Shown piece after piece: positions 29,001 to 39,279 of a stretch of DNA of 58,799 nucleotides. The notes beneath the pieces are model-generated. The model did no database searches. It saw nothing but the letters and a program-made list of their open reading frames with translations, and was not told the DNA's origin. The position numbers were made by a program, and so were the translations under genes. The DNA comes from Viridothelium virens. Lineage: Eukaryota; Ascomycota; Dothideomycetes; Trypetheliales; Trypetheliaceae. The stretch lies in the NCBI GenBank assembly GCA_010094025.1, contig ML991876.1:1-58799 (forward strand). Reading direction: 5' to 3'. Each line of letters opens with the position of its first letter. The first letter of the stretch is position 1.

Positions 29001-30473
29001 ATGAGACAACTAGCCACAATGCGCAATTGGTGGAAGAATTGGAGGCGAGATAGAAAAATAAAATGTACAACCAAACCAATGGAAAGTCGAGCAACAGGTG
29101 TCCTCTCTGTACCTCAAGCGCAGCCGATCGGAGCGGACTTCCCAGCAGAAGCCTCCGCACGCCTTGAACAGCAAAGCGGCGCAAATCCCAATCCCTACAA
29201 TCTGAGGGACGCAGGATACAGCTATAGCAGAATATCTGACGAGTCGCAGCCAGAATGGAATTTCAACATCATCGGCAACGCAACAGACTCCCTCCGAGGG
29301 TTTGAAGAAGAAAACAACCGACGTTCTACAGGAGCAGTATTGAGTGAGAGAGCTCCAGAAGTATTCGTGGCCAATAAAGGCACCACTCAGTACTTTGCTC
29401 TGCTCCTGTCGGTAGACTTGGTGGAACAGCTTAAAACAAAGCTGCAGATTAGTAGGATGATCTCTGCGGCGGAGCAACTGATCCGAGCATCAGAAATCGA
29501 CAAAGCCATGGTGCAGCATACAAGCATGCAGATTGATGCTGAGCTTTCCCGGCTCCGCAGCAAACAAGGGGACCCAAGCCAAAGGCAAGAGACCGACATC
29601 GAAAGCCTCAGGAAGCAGATTCTTAAGGAATGTACCCTGAAGTGCAGGGCTGATAGGATGTTGGAGTTGGTGGCAAATAGGCTCGAGAAGTTGCAGGAGC
29701 ATGTGCAAACGCTATCCATATCGAACAGAATTCATGAAACAGCATATCAAGATCTCCTGGCACAGCCTCTTCGAGAATCCGGATTACTCGTCGAAGACGA
29801 AGAGTTGATTTCGATCAGTCGTGCACTGGAAGAACCCCATCTTGAATGCGATCAAGGTAGCCTCTTCACGAAATATTCAAACCTGAGTGATGAGCCCGAG
29901 CGCAGCACCGATAATCCGCAGGCTAGCGAACTGTTGTTGATGAACATTAGGCAGGATCTTGATGAGAAAGGTGCGATTCTTGCCAACATCAAGGAAGAAT
30001 TTGAGGGCCTGGACGGGAACTACTATCGCGATAAAGTGGCGTTTCTCGAAGAGCTAGCCGATGGAGAGCATCAGCACGACATTTCCGACTTTGATGTCTT
30101 CCATGCTCGAAGGAAACACGAAGTCACCCGCCAGCTCATCAACGCCGAGGCGGAATACGACGAAGCTAGGCAATGCGCCTTTGACGCTGGAATCCGGCAT
30201 TTTGAAGACGACGAGTCTCGTTTCCAAGATCGATCTGATGATGGGTACTCCGAGTGGACAGGGGGCAAGGTTGAACAGAGAATCCATCATGAGTGTATCG
30301 GTTCCTGGTTAGATGATCTAAGTGAGTCTGAAGACAGTGCTTCTCGTACTGTCCTAGAAGTGGATGAGTGGGATGCGGAGTCCGTTGATGTTTCTGATAG
30401 CATTAGTGCGAGGGCAGTAGGCCGTCTACGCAGTAAGATCGATTGTTGGAATGAGAGAGTGATGGCTTATTAG
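29001..30473 (+). CDS. Acidic coiled-coil protein, array copy E'
   Basis: 490 aa from ATG 29001; ATG 29019 (MRNWWKNWRRDRKIKC) is an alternative that puts the Trp-rich helix at the N-terminus as in other copies. The helix is much more basic than in A'-C' but keeps Trp residues and the terminal KC. Conserved blocks: EVFVANKGTTQYFALLLSVD; coiled coil about 150-235; YQDLLAQPLRESGLL; second coiled coil about 310-400; FQDRSDDGYSEW; DEWDAESVDVSDSIS. The C-terminal RRIR.WEE tail is only weakly kept (LRSKIDCWNE). Most divergent plus-strand copy, as its partner E is among the minus-strand copies, which suggests that each pair diverged as a unit. Confidence 0.7.
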   Translation: MRQLATMRNWWKNWRRDRKIKCTTKPMESRATGVLSVPQAQPIGADFPAEASARLEQQSGANPNPYNLRDAGYSYSRISDESQPEWNFNIIGNATDSLRGFEEENNRRSTGAVLSERAPEVFVANKGTTQYFALLLSVDLVEQLKTKLQISRMISAAEQLIRASEIDKAMVQHTSMQIDAELSRLRSKQGDPSQRQETDIESLRKQILKECTLKCRADRMLELVANRLEKLQEHVQTLSISNRIHETAYQDLLAQPLRESGLLVEDEELISISRALEEPHLECDQGSLFTKYSNLSDEPERSTDNPQASELLLMNIRQDLDEKGAILANIKEEFEGLDGNYYRDKVAFLEELADGEHQHDISDFDVFHARRKHEVTRQLINAEAEYDEARQCAFDAGIRHFEDDESRFQDRSDDGYSEWTGGKVEQRIHHECIGSWLDDLSESEDSASRTVLEVDEWDAESVDVSDSISARAVGRLRSKIDCWNERVMAY

Positions 30474-30924
30474 AGGATAGTAGCTCTTGCAAATTACGCC
30501 TCGCTTCTAATGAAGATACGCGGGCATTCTAATCTTCCCTCATCAGTTCATCCAGTCGCTATATTCTCGCCTACCGTTTGAAAAGTAGTTAATGCTAGGA
30601 CCCCCCACTTGACTTCCCCGACAGAAGACCGCCATCATCATAAGAACCATCGCTGTCAAAGTACATTTTTCAGGTGCTTCGTGGCCAAGACGAATTTCTG
30701 AAAGGGTGTATAGAGGATGTGTGGAGGGGACTTGATCAGAGCATCTCCCCCCATACTTTAGAGTACCGTAATAAATGAAAGCTGGGACTGACGGGTAAAC
30801 CACGGGGGCCCACCTAAGCTACCCCACGCCGACGTTGAGTCAATTCGCGTGAGTCGTCATTTTCGGTAGTGTACGAACATAAACCTGTCGATCTGCGCTT
30901 CCCATTCCCAATCTCCCAGCAGTC
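30474..30924. other. Promoter side of lysyl-tRNA synthetase gene
   Basis: 450 bp from the E' stop to the KRS start. An 86-codon minus-strand frame inside has no support. No TATA-like element stands out. Confidence 0.4.
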
Positions 30925-33097
30925 ATGGCAGAACAGACCAAGAATGGCATTGTCCTGCCTCTAACGGAGCAGAGCCGCGAGCAAGCTGCAGCTTCAGCTC
31001 CACCAGCGGGCGGCGCAGAAGGCCAAAATCTACATCTTGATGAGGTTTGTTTACTTTCGAATGCTTCACCTGGACGATTTTAGGAATTGACTTCGGAAGG
31101 AAACCGGCGAACGGGTCTCTAAATCCGAGTGTAGGTGAATTCGTGCCTTTCAATGAAAATGACGTTGATTTAGTACCATAGTGAAGAAACGCCAGAAGCA
31201 ACGACAACTCGACGCGAAAAGGGCTGAAAAGGCTGCTGCTGCATCTCCAAAGACCCCGAAAGCTGGGAATGCCGAGGACGAAGAGAAAGACCTCACACCC
31301 AATCAATATTTCGAGATCCGAAGTCGAGCAGTCAATAAGCTAAGGGAGAACCATCAGCCGAATCCTTATCCACATAAATTCCACGTCAACACTGATTTAC
31401 GAGAATTTTTGAAGGAATATAAAGATCTCAAGACCGGTGAACTTCGTAAAGATGTGGAGGTGAGAATAGGTGCGAGGATATATACAAAGCGTGCATCAGG
31501 TGCCAATCTACGGTTTTACGATGTTCGCGCTGAAGGTGCAAGAATACAAGTCATGTGCCAGTCACAGGAATCAACAAGCAACATACCATTTCTTGATCAA
31601 CACGAGCACCTTCGAAGGGGCGACGTCATTGGCATCAAGGGCTTCCCTGGAAGGACGAGTCCGAAGAACCGGGCAGAAGGAGAGCTGAGCATTTTTGCCC
31701 AGGAGATAATACTTCTCAGCCCATGTTTACATCAATTGCCAGGGGAACATTACGGCTTTAAAGATCAAGAACAGAGACATCGTCGGCGATACTTAGACCT
31801 TATCATGAACGACCAAACAAGGAATACTCTCATAACTCGCTCCAGGATGATCAGCCACATTCGGAGGTAATAATTCGGTTCTTCGCCGTGTTAAATCTCT
31901 AATATTAACTGTGAGGCCCTTATCTAGGTTCTTCGACCAACGAGATTTCATTGAGGTCGAGACTCCAATGATGAACCAGATTGCAGGAGGAGCAACCGCG
32001 AAACCTTTTACGACATTTCACAACGAGTACGATCAAGAGCTATTCATGAGAGTCGCACCTGAGTTATACCTCAAAGAGCTTATAGTCGGTGGTCTTGAGC
32101 GAGTGTATGAAATAGGACGGCAATTTAGGAATGAAGGAGCAGACTTGACGCATAATCCCGAGTTTACCACACTGGAATTTTATCAAGCGTTTGCAGGTAT
32201 TGAATCTGCTAATGTTTGTTCCTATACGTATAAACTGATTTTTGGATGTCAGATATGTACGACATTATGGAGATGACCGAAGACCTTGTCTCTGGCCTAG
32301 TACAGCACGTCACCGGTGGGCACAACACCACCTATCATACTCAAACAGGAGAGACCTTTGAGGTCAATTGGGCTAAGCCATGGAAACGTGTCGAGATGAT
32401 TCCTGCCCTAGAAGAAGCTACTGGCGAAAAGTTCCCTCCAGGCGATCAACTTCACACCAAAGAAACCAATGACTTTCTTAAGCGTGTCCTCCAGAAAGTC
32501 AACGTCGAATGCAGTCCCCCACTCACTAATGCTCGCATGATCGACAAGCTCGTCGGTGAATTCATTGAGGAGAAATGCATAAATCCTACCTTCATTACCG
32601 GACACCCCCAGATGATGAGTCCTCTCGCAAAATACCATCGTTCCGACAAAGGCATCTGCGAACGGTAAGTCTCCTCTCATAGCAATACAACGCCATAAGC
32701 CGACATGCACTAACTCGCCTTCCTCAGCTTCGAAGCATTCGTTTGCAAAAAGGAAATCGTCAATGCATACACGGAGCTGAACGACCCCTTCGACCAGCGT
32801 CTCCGCTTCGAAGAGCAAGCCCTACAGAAAGCCCAAGGCGACGATGAAGCCCAGCTTATCGACCATACTTTCCTTGATGCGCTTGAGCATGCTCTTCCCC
32901 CTACTGGCGGTTTCGGCATGGGCATCGATCGCATGGTAATGTTCCTGACAGATAATTATAGTATTCGGGAGGTACTCTCGTTTCCGTTTATGAAAGAGGA
33001 AAAGGATAGGGGAAAGATTAAAGCCGCGGCTGCGGAGGAGGTCGGAATAGAGGTCAAGCCAGGGGTCTCTGAGGACGTAGGGCTCGGAAAGAAGTGA
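30925..33097 (+). CDS. KRS1: Cytosolic lysyl-tRNA synthetase (class II)
   Basis: Charges tRNA-Lys with lysine in the cytosol. Six exons by eye: 30925-31044, 31100-31130, 31182-31866, 31928-32196, 32253-32664, 32728-33097; sum 1887 nt, 628 aa, usual for fungi. The 31-nt exon 2 reads [10 protein letters not shown] and joins [19 protein letters not shown], the basic tRNA-binding N-terminal extension. Then an OB-fold anticodon-binding domain ([20 protein letters not shown] ... [15 protein letters not shown]), class II motif 1 region ([16 protein letters not shown]), motif 2 ([20 protein letters not shown]) and motif 3 ([17 protein letters not shown]). All expected catalytic segments are present and no mitochondrial presequence is seen. 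Convergent with the BTB gene. Confidence 0.95.
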
Positions 33098-33415
33098 AAG
33101 GTGGGTGCGAGACGACATACTTCAAACACCTGATCAATACATGACTTTGTGTGGATATCTGCTGCAGTGCTGCCATGCCGCAAGCTTAGGTTGCTTGCGT
33201 GCTATCGGAGCATATATCGTGTTCATTCAAAGTAGCTAAACCATATTTGCAATGCCGCAAATGCTATTATGAGAATCCCAAGTCATACTAAAAGCAGCTT
33301 CTAAGCGCCATACTATGCAGTAGCAAATTTGGTATCTATGTTCCCCGCTAAAACTCAAAATCGTCAAGAGCGAATCTCCAGCACATCGTCTTCCTGACCA
33401 CGTTGACCTTCTCAA
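33098..33415. other. Convergent 3' spacer between KRS and BTB genes
   Basis: 318 bp between two converging stops; AT-rich 3' UTR-type sequence; nothing else seen. Confidence 0.5.
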
Positions 33416-36400
33416 CTACACATTCCCAAAAACCACCATAAACCTCAGAGTCCCTTCCTTCCTGGCCCTCGCTCCAGCCTCTGCCTCCGCCTCCGCCTTG
33501 CCCCTCTCCCCTCCTAATCTCTCCCCAAACTCCCTCATCGCCTGCGCTCCCGGACCACTCTGTCCCAACACACTCGGTGCCGGCCTCAACCCTGCCCCAC
33601 CTCCACCTCCCCCAACCCCCACTCCCGAACCCACTCCAGCCACCCCAGCACCAGCCGCTCCCTCCTCCCCCGCATCCAACGTCCCAAAGATGCCCTCATC
33701 CAACATCAACGTACTGCTCTTCCAACCCCAACTCTGACTGAAATTGAACTTATCCGGCGCGCTCTCATACACCGCCAGCATGCGGCCGCCCTTGCTGGGC
33801 GAATAAATCTTAAAGTACGTCTTGATCTGCGGGCGGGAGTCAATGTACGGCGGCAAGGCGGAGACATGGAACCGCGCCGTCGCAGCGCTCAGCTCGTCAC
33901 GACCGTCATCGTCAGCGCCACCAGCAGACGAGGAGCTGCCGTCGTCGCGATCCGAGTCGGAGGAGGTGAAGTCGTTGTCTCCGCCAGCACCAAGGTCTTG
34001 GAGCGCGTTGGCAGCGGCGGTGGAGGAGGAAGCGGGAGGCGCGGTGCCGACGTCGGAGCTCGAGGCGCCGGCGGTGGTGGCTGCGGACTGGGAGGACTTG
34101 GGGTGGCGAGAGGAGGAGGGGCCGAAGAGGCTGCGGATGCCGCCTGTATGTGGGCGAGACGCCACGGATGCGTTGTTCGAGACGAGCGTGGCGTCAGGGT
34201 CGCCGCTGCCAGAGGAGTCGCCTTCGTCGCCGACGGCGTGTTGTTGGCGGCGGGCTTCGCGACGGGCCTCGCGGTGGGCGCTGCGTTCGCCGCGGAGGAT
34301 CATGGAGCGTTCGAGTTCGCCGATGCGTTCGTCGACGGAGCGTTGGTTGAGGCTGGCTCCTGCGATGGTCTCCTCGGTTTCGCGCTCTTTGGAGCGGTGG
34401 AGGTATACACCGAGTTGAGGGTTTTTACTGGACTTGACCTTTTGGATGTATAGATTCCACATCGACCCAGCGTAGAAGACGGTGCGGGAGTAGACACGCT
34501 TTTTGTCTTTGAGTAGACGCGGATTAGGGAATTCGGCAGCAAAGCGGAAGGGTGGGAAATGACTATATGCCACGGGATTGGTATCTGGCATCGCCGCCTT
34601 GGTGGGCGTCATTGGACGCTGCTCATTTGCCGATGCTGCAAAGTCGGTGGCCCATTGTAGATCCTGTGGTTGGAGAGTCGCCGACATGCGTGAAGCATGT
34701 CTCTGAAATGCTTGAGTGGTAGTAACCACAGGCTCAGCATTCCCGCCCATGACAATATTGCAATCAGTACTAGGAATCCAAAACTTTCTTGGCTTTGCAT
34801 TCGCATCCCAGCTTCCTGATTCGATCTCTCCATCGTCGTCCATGGCATTATCTGACTTCTTTCCTTTACCTTTACTGGGAGGAGAAGGCTTGGAAAGAAT
34901 ACGACTACGTGGTGATCTATCGAGCGTATTCTCGGCCGGTTTCGTGAGGCCAAGTTCGTGATCTTCTCGGTGTGAGTTGAGAACTTTCTGCCTTAGCTCC
35001 ATACTCATCCACAAGGCGTTCGTGATAACCTTTTCAGGCATAACAGGCAATCCCAATATATCACGTGCAGTCCGGATGTACTGCAGTTTTTCGAAGTCGA
35101 GATGGATGTAATGGATACCCTCGTCCAGAAGAACCAAGAGCGGCTCCACTTCCGACGCGGTGTATAATGCCAGCCAACGGCTGTGACTATCGGACGTCTG
35201 CGGTCCAGTCGTGAATGAACTCTTGCGATACACCGTGTCAAATCGTACAGCCATTAGACTCAACGACTCCGGTGCCTTGGTAACTTTCCCAGCAGAATCA
35301 GTGAGACCAGCCTCGATGGCTTTTGCTTTGAGCCTTCGATCCAGAAGTCTCTTAGCCAGAACCCATCTATCCCATTCTCCGGCAATGAAGAAGCCATCAC
35401 CTCCAACAATCTCCCGAACGATATCTCCAGGCACTCCATCCCAATATTTCAGCGGCATACGCCAGCCATCTCTACACAGCATAGCTTTTGCCGATTCCAA
35501 CACTTTATCGCCAGCTCTGCCATAGTAGCTACTCGTCACAAGTCTAATAAGGGAGCCAAGAATCGGTGGACTCATTTGACGGAGCATGGCTTCGGTACTG
35601 GCATCGACCAGTTCATGCATCTCGAGCCAACACGATGTAGCAAAAAGACCTATAGCTTCGGCCTCCTCTTCCACAGGACTACAACAACCGTAGAGACGTC
35701 TCAGTGCAAGCTCGAAGGCGGGCTGAGTGATGTGAGAGTCGATGTCTTCAGGATGCAAGGTAATTTCTCTGTTTGTACTTTCGGTCCAAGGGCCAGAGAA
35801 CATAGTAGCAAAGAAAGGTGCCTGATCCAAGATGAGCCGATGCAAGGCATATTTCGTGCCAAAGGCATGGACAATTATGTCTGAATAGCGACCGCTCAAG
35901 AGTCCTCTGGTGTATAGGTGGGCTTGAAGGGTACCAGGTTCTAGTGCTGCAGATTTTGAGAACATCTCTGCGGCTGTATCGTTGTACGACGGTTGTCTGG
36001 AGTTGCCTGGAGTAGTGATTGCTTGAGCAGCAAAAAGCCGGCTCAAGGTAACCAGAGTTGTAGAGCTACTTCGCTGGATCGTGCTCCGGCGCTGCTCGAT
36101 TGATATTGTTGGGTCATCGACATCTTTCTCTGCAGGTGCCATTTGAGTACTTCGTTGACCAGAAGGTGAAACAGCATCTTCGAAGCGCGCTGTTCGTGCT
36201 GGAGGTCCAGATGCAGGGCGTTGCAGCGCTAAGAGGGGATGTGTGGAAGACGAAGAGATGTCGATAGGTGCAGAGAGAGGCTGATGGTCGTGAGACAAAG
36301 GTTGGTGGTAGTCTTGTGAGGAAAAAAACGAGGACCCTGCATTGCTGAACATTGACGTATGGAGGGGTTGGGGAGAGGTATGAGCTGGAGCCGGAGGAGA

Positions 36401-36451
36401 CGAAGACGCGCGCGACTCAGATGGACCGGAGTCGTGACCGGCAGCTGCCAT
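33416..36451 (-). CDS. Large BTB/POZ-domain protein (germ-cell-less-like)
   Basis: 1011 aa, single exon, ATG 36451. A Ser/Pro-rich N-terminal 175 residues is followed by a BTB/POZ domain (about 185-300): GLLSGRYSDIIVHAFGTKYA, LHRLILDQAPFFATMFSGPW, then helices to LRRLYGCC and a BACK-like region with MPPILGSL-type helices. This layout, with long insertions and a C-terminal region rich in Ser/Gly/Asp, resembles fungal homologues of germ-cell-less-type BTB proteins, thought to be substrate adaptors of cullin-3 ligases or nuclear-envelope proteins. Residues about 770-960 are low complexity (Gly-Ala-Gly-Val runs near 960), giving long GC-rich frames on the opposite strand that are not genes. Divergent from COX15 across 503 bp. 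Confidence 0.8.
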   Translation of the reverse strand: MAAAGHDSGPSESRASSSPPAPAHTSPQPLHTSMFSNAGSSFFSSQDYHQPLSHDHQPLSAPIDISSSSTHPLLALQRPASGPPARTARFEDAVSPSGQRSTQMAPAEKDVDDPTISIEQRRSTIQRSSSTTLVTLSRLFAAQAITTPGNSRQPSYNDTAAEMFSKSAALEPGTLQAHLYTRGLLSGRYSDIIVHAFGTKYALHRLILDQAPFFATMFSGPWTESTNREITLHPEDIDSHITQPAFELALRRLYGCCSPVEEEAEAIGLFATSCWLEMHELVDASTEAMLRQMSPPILGSLIRLVTSSYYGRAGDKVLESAKAMLCRDGWRMPLKYWDGVPGDIVREIVGGDGFFIAGEWDRWVLAKRLLDRRLKAKAIEAGLTDSAGKVTKAPESLSLMAVRFDTVYRKSSFTTGPQTSDSHSRWLALYTASEVEPLLVLLDEGIHYIHLDFEKLQYIRTARDILGLPVMPEKVITNALWMSMELRQKVLNSHREDHELGLTKPAENTLDRSPRSRILSKPSPPSKGKGKKSDNAMDDDGEIESGSWDANAKPRKFWIPSTDCNIVMGGNAEPVVTTTQAFQRHASRMSATLQPQDLQWATDFAASANEQRPMTPTKAAMPDTNPVAYSHFPPFRFAAEFPNPRLLKDKKRVYSRTVFYAGSMWNLYIQKVKSSKNPQLGVYLHRSKERETEETIAGASLNQRSVDERIGELERSMILRGERSAHREARREARRQQHAVGDEGDSSGSGDPDATLVSNNASVASRPHTGGIRSLFGPSSSRHPKSSQSAATTAGASSSDVGTAPPASSSTAAANALQDLGAGGDNDFTSSDSDRDDGSSSSAGGADDDGRDELSAATARFHVSALPPYIDSRPQIKTYFKIYSPSKGGRMLAVYESAPDKFNFSQSWGWKSSTLMLDEGIFGTLDAGEEGAAGAGVAGVGSGVGVGGGGGGAGLRPAPSVLGQSGPGAQAMREFGERLGGERGKAEAEAEAGARARKEGTLRFMVVFGNV

Positions 36452-36954
36452 TGTGCTGGAGGCTCTGAGTGCCTAATTTTGCATTTGGTTATCGCACTGG
36501 CAAATTGCTTGCATGTCAGCTAGGACGTGAAGAAAAAGTTTCGGAAGCACCAGAACTGTCAGACAGGCATTTTTCTTGGGCTGTATGACGTAGCAGGGCT
36601 TGGCTTTGGGTCACAGAGCTCGCCCTTTGGAGAATTAGGTGTGAAGAGACGAGAACCGTATTATCGAGTGAATGTGAGGATTATCAGGTGTTGCTAATAT
36701 GCAAAACGACATGGATCGTAGCGGGGAGTAGCACGAGTGGGTGAGTGGCCATCACCGCAACCGCTACCGCCATGCTGGACCCTGCACTTCCCGCCTGCCA
36801 GGGTCTACTGACGAGGGTCTGACGGCCCGAGGGTCCGAGGGTCCAATATCGTGACCTCAGACATCTATCGAGAAACGGGCATCCATCTCATCCATCTCTG
36901 CCATCGTGACCCCGCCAGAGACCGGCACTGACAGCCACATCACGTTCCTTAGTC
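36452..36954. promoter_or_regulatory. Divergent promoter region of BTB gene and COX15
   Basis: 503 bp between divergent ATGs. Near 36823-36845 it carries a short tandem, GGGTCYGAGGGTC-like repeats. Bidirectional use is inferred from position only. Confidence 0.4.
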
Positions 36955-38607
36955 ATGGCAAGTCAATTCTGCCTTCTTCTGAACTCTCGACAGGCCATCC
37001 CTCGATTCTCTCAGGAGCTCTTTAGCCGCAGAACTTGTCTCTTCCAGCAAGTCGCACGACAGACCCTTCGACAGAAAATCTCTGCTGGAGTTTTTCGTAA
37101 CCAGACGCGCCGACCCTTCTCCTTCACATCCAGGCCTACTTCGCCTTCGTCTGCCGTATCTCCTCTCGGAGCTCTTAGTCGGACAATCGCTCAAAATGGA
37201 ACAGAAGGAACAAAGTCAAAGGGTTTCTTTCCCCCAGTCAGCCATAAATCGGTGGCATACTGGCTACTGGGAAGTGCAGCCAGTGTTTTTGGCATAGTTG
37301 TATTTGGGGGGTTGACAAGATTGACCGAATCCGGTCTCAGTATAACAGAATGGCGACCCGTAACTGGGTCCCTTCCCCCAGTGGATGATTCTGCCTGGCA
37401 GTCAGAGTTCGACAAATACCGAGCCTCCCCTGAATTTAAAATCCTCAATCCCAACATGGACCTCTCTGAATTCAAAAAGATCTACTGGATGGAATGGACT
37501 CATCGCCTTTGGGGTCGTGTTATCGGCGTCACCTTCCTCGTCCCAACTGTCTACTTCATCTTGCGCCGGCGCGTCTCCCGTCCTATGGCCCTCCGCCTCC
37601 TCGGCATCACCAGCTTAATCGGCTTCCAAGGCTTCCTCGGCTGGTGGATGGTGAAGTCCGGGCTGAAAGACGACCTCTTCACCTCCGGCTCCCAGCCTCG
37701 CGTCTCGCAATACCGCCTCGCCGCCCACCTGGGCGCCGCCTTCCTCGTCTACGTCTCCATGCTCTGGAACGGGCTCTCCATCCTGCGCACGCACACCCTC
37801 CTCTCCCGCCTCACCCCTACCCCCATCCACGCTCACGAAATCCACTCCTTCAAATCCATCCCCTCCCCCCAGAACTTACTGCACTCCCTCCAGTCCACCC
37901 TACACGCCCGCACCTTCCGCCCCTTCCGCCTCTCCGTCCTCGCCCTCGGCCTCCTCGTCTTCACGACCGCCATCTCGGGCGCCTTCGTCGCCGGCCTCGA
38001 CGCCGGCCTCATCTACAACGACTTCCCGTACATGGGCCTCGGGCTGACGCCGCCAAAACGCGAGCTCTTCGACCCCTTCTACTCGCGCCAGCCGGACCCG
38101 CACCCCGACCTCGTCTGGCGCAACGCCTTCGAGAACCCGAGCCTCGTGCAGCTCGACCATCGCATCTTGGCGACGACGACGTTCACGGCGGTTATGGCGC
38201 TCTGGGCGTGGACGAGGTTCGGGAGGCGGTTTCGGGTGCCGACGGGGCTGGAGAAGGCGGGGCTGGGTTCGGCGGCGAGGTTTGCGGCGGTGAAGGGGAC
38301 GGTGTTCCCGGCGGAGGTGTGGAAGGGTGTGCGTGGTGTGGTGCATCTTGTGTGGCTTCAGGTTACGCTGGGTATTAGCACGCTGCTGTATCTAGTCCCT
38401 ACACCGCTTGCTGCCGCGCACCAAGCCGGAAGCCTGGCTTTGTTGACGGGAGTCGTGGTCTTGGGGAGTCGAGTATGTCTTCCAAGGATTGTGCAGATGG
38501 CATTGAAGAATCCGAGGGCAGCGACGAAGATGGGTCTTGTGCCAACGCGGAGGTTGGGAGAGAGGGCTAAGGGCGATGGCATGAAGTTTCTGAATGCTCA
38601 AGAATGA
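36955..38607 (+). CDS. COX15: Haem A synthase, mitochondrial inner membrane
   Basis: Oxidises haem O to haem A for cytochrome c oxidase. Single exon, 550 aa. The N-terminal about 85 residues are Arg/Ser-rich and free of acids, a typical matrix presequence, then about eight hydrophobic spans starting with YWLLGSAASVFGIVVFGGLT. Family signatures: GGLTRLTESGLSITEWRPVT and WMEWTHRLWGRVIG. The four expected haem-ligand histidines are visible at about 183 (WTHR), 258 (AAHLGAAF), 402 (QLDHRIL) and 489 (AAAHQAG). The middle third is very GC-rich, creating a 294-codon Arg/Pro-rich shadow frame on the same strand that is not a gene. Length and all key residues match fungal COX15. Confidence 0.97.
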   Translation: MASQFCLLLNSRQAIPRFSQELFSRRTCLFQQVARQTLRQKISAGVFRNQTRRPFSFTSRPTSPSSAVSPLGALSRTIAQNGTEGTKSKGFFPPVSHKSVAYWLLGSAASVFGIVVFGGLTRLTESGLSITEWRPVTGSLPPVDDSAWQSEFDKYRASPEFKILNPNMDLSEFKKIYWMEWTHRLWGRVIGVTFLVPTVYFILRRRVSRPMALRLLGITSLIGFQGFLGWWMVKSGLKDDLFTSGSQPRVSQYRLAAHLGAAFLVYVSMLWNGLSILRTHTLLSRLTPTPIHAHEIHSFKSIPSPQNLLHSLQSTLHARTFRPFRLSVLALGLLVFTTAISGAFVAGLDAGLIYNDFPYMGLGLTPPKRELFDPFYSRQPDPHPDLVWRNAFENPSLVQLDHRILATTTFTAVMALWAWTRFGRRFRVPTGLEKAGLGSAARFAAVKGTVFPAEVWKGVRGVVHLVWLQVTLGISTLLYLVPTPLAAAHQAGSLALLTGVVVLGSRVCLPRIVQMALKNPRAATKMGLVPTRRLGERAKGDGMKFLNAQE

Positions 38608-39279
38608 AGCATAATCTTAGTAGACATGATGTGCACGTGCATAAAACTTGTCGGATAACAAGTCGTGGGCATACAAATCAATTTTGGGTGTGTACATAGC
38701 AGAAGCTAGCGAGACTCCACTCTTAGCTCGGTGATGTTCCTACGTCTTATGTGTGAGGTACCTTTATCTATCGAGCGTACTCTTCGGTGCGTTGTTAATT
38801 GCGATCAGTTCACCGGAAGTGCTTTATGGTAGGTCGTTCAATCCTGCCACCGCTTGAGAGCACGAGAAGGCTGCAGTGAAGGCGAAAGCTTGAAGCAAGG
38901 CTCACTGCGTGATAGTCCAAATAATAATTTAACCGAGAAGATTACTATGGCAGGTGCAGAGCCCTTTCACAAACGCCGAAAACTCTCGTCATAACATCAT
39001 CAACGTTCAGTCATGCACGTGAGGCATCTGATGCTATGCGAATTCGCAAAGTCCGCTCTCGTAGTCCGCCGAATTATATGATCCATACGTATCCAGCCAC
39101 ATCGACCAAGAAAGTGGTAACCCGGGAGAACTTTTGATAGCTCTAACATCGAACATTTGCCCTACTTAGGAAAAGAAAAAAGAAAAGCATCGAGAAATGA
39201 ACCGTCACTCATTTATGAAATGGCCTAAGAGGGGAATCCAGAATAACCCAGAAGGTCTCGCATGAAACTTAAGCTATGA
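38608..39279. other. Spacer between COX15 and the kinase/dsRBD gene 3' end
   Basis: 672 bp between converging genes. No open frame of note and no repeat other than the inverted repeat that starts at 39280. AT-rich. Confidence 0.45.

Noticed and set aside
33822-34453. Two overlapping plus-strand frames of 195-198 codons
   Set aside because: They are antisense to the low-complexity Gly/Ser/Ala region of the BTB gene; repetitive composition explains the lack of stops.
37494-38378. 294-codon Arg/Pro/His-rich frame on the plus strand
   Set aside because: It is a shifted frame inside COX15, produced by GC-rich codon use; composition is unlike a protein and the true frame has all haem-ligand residues.
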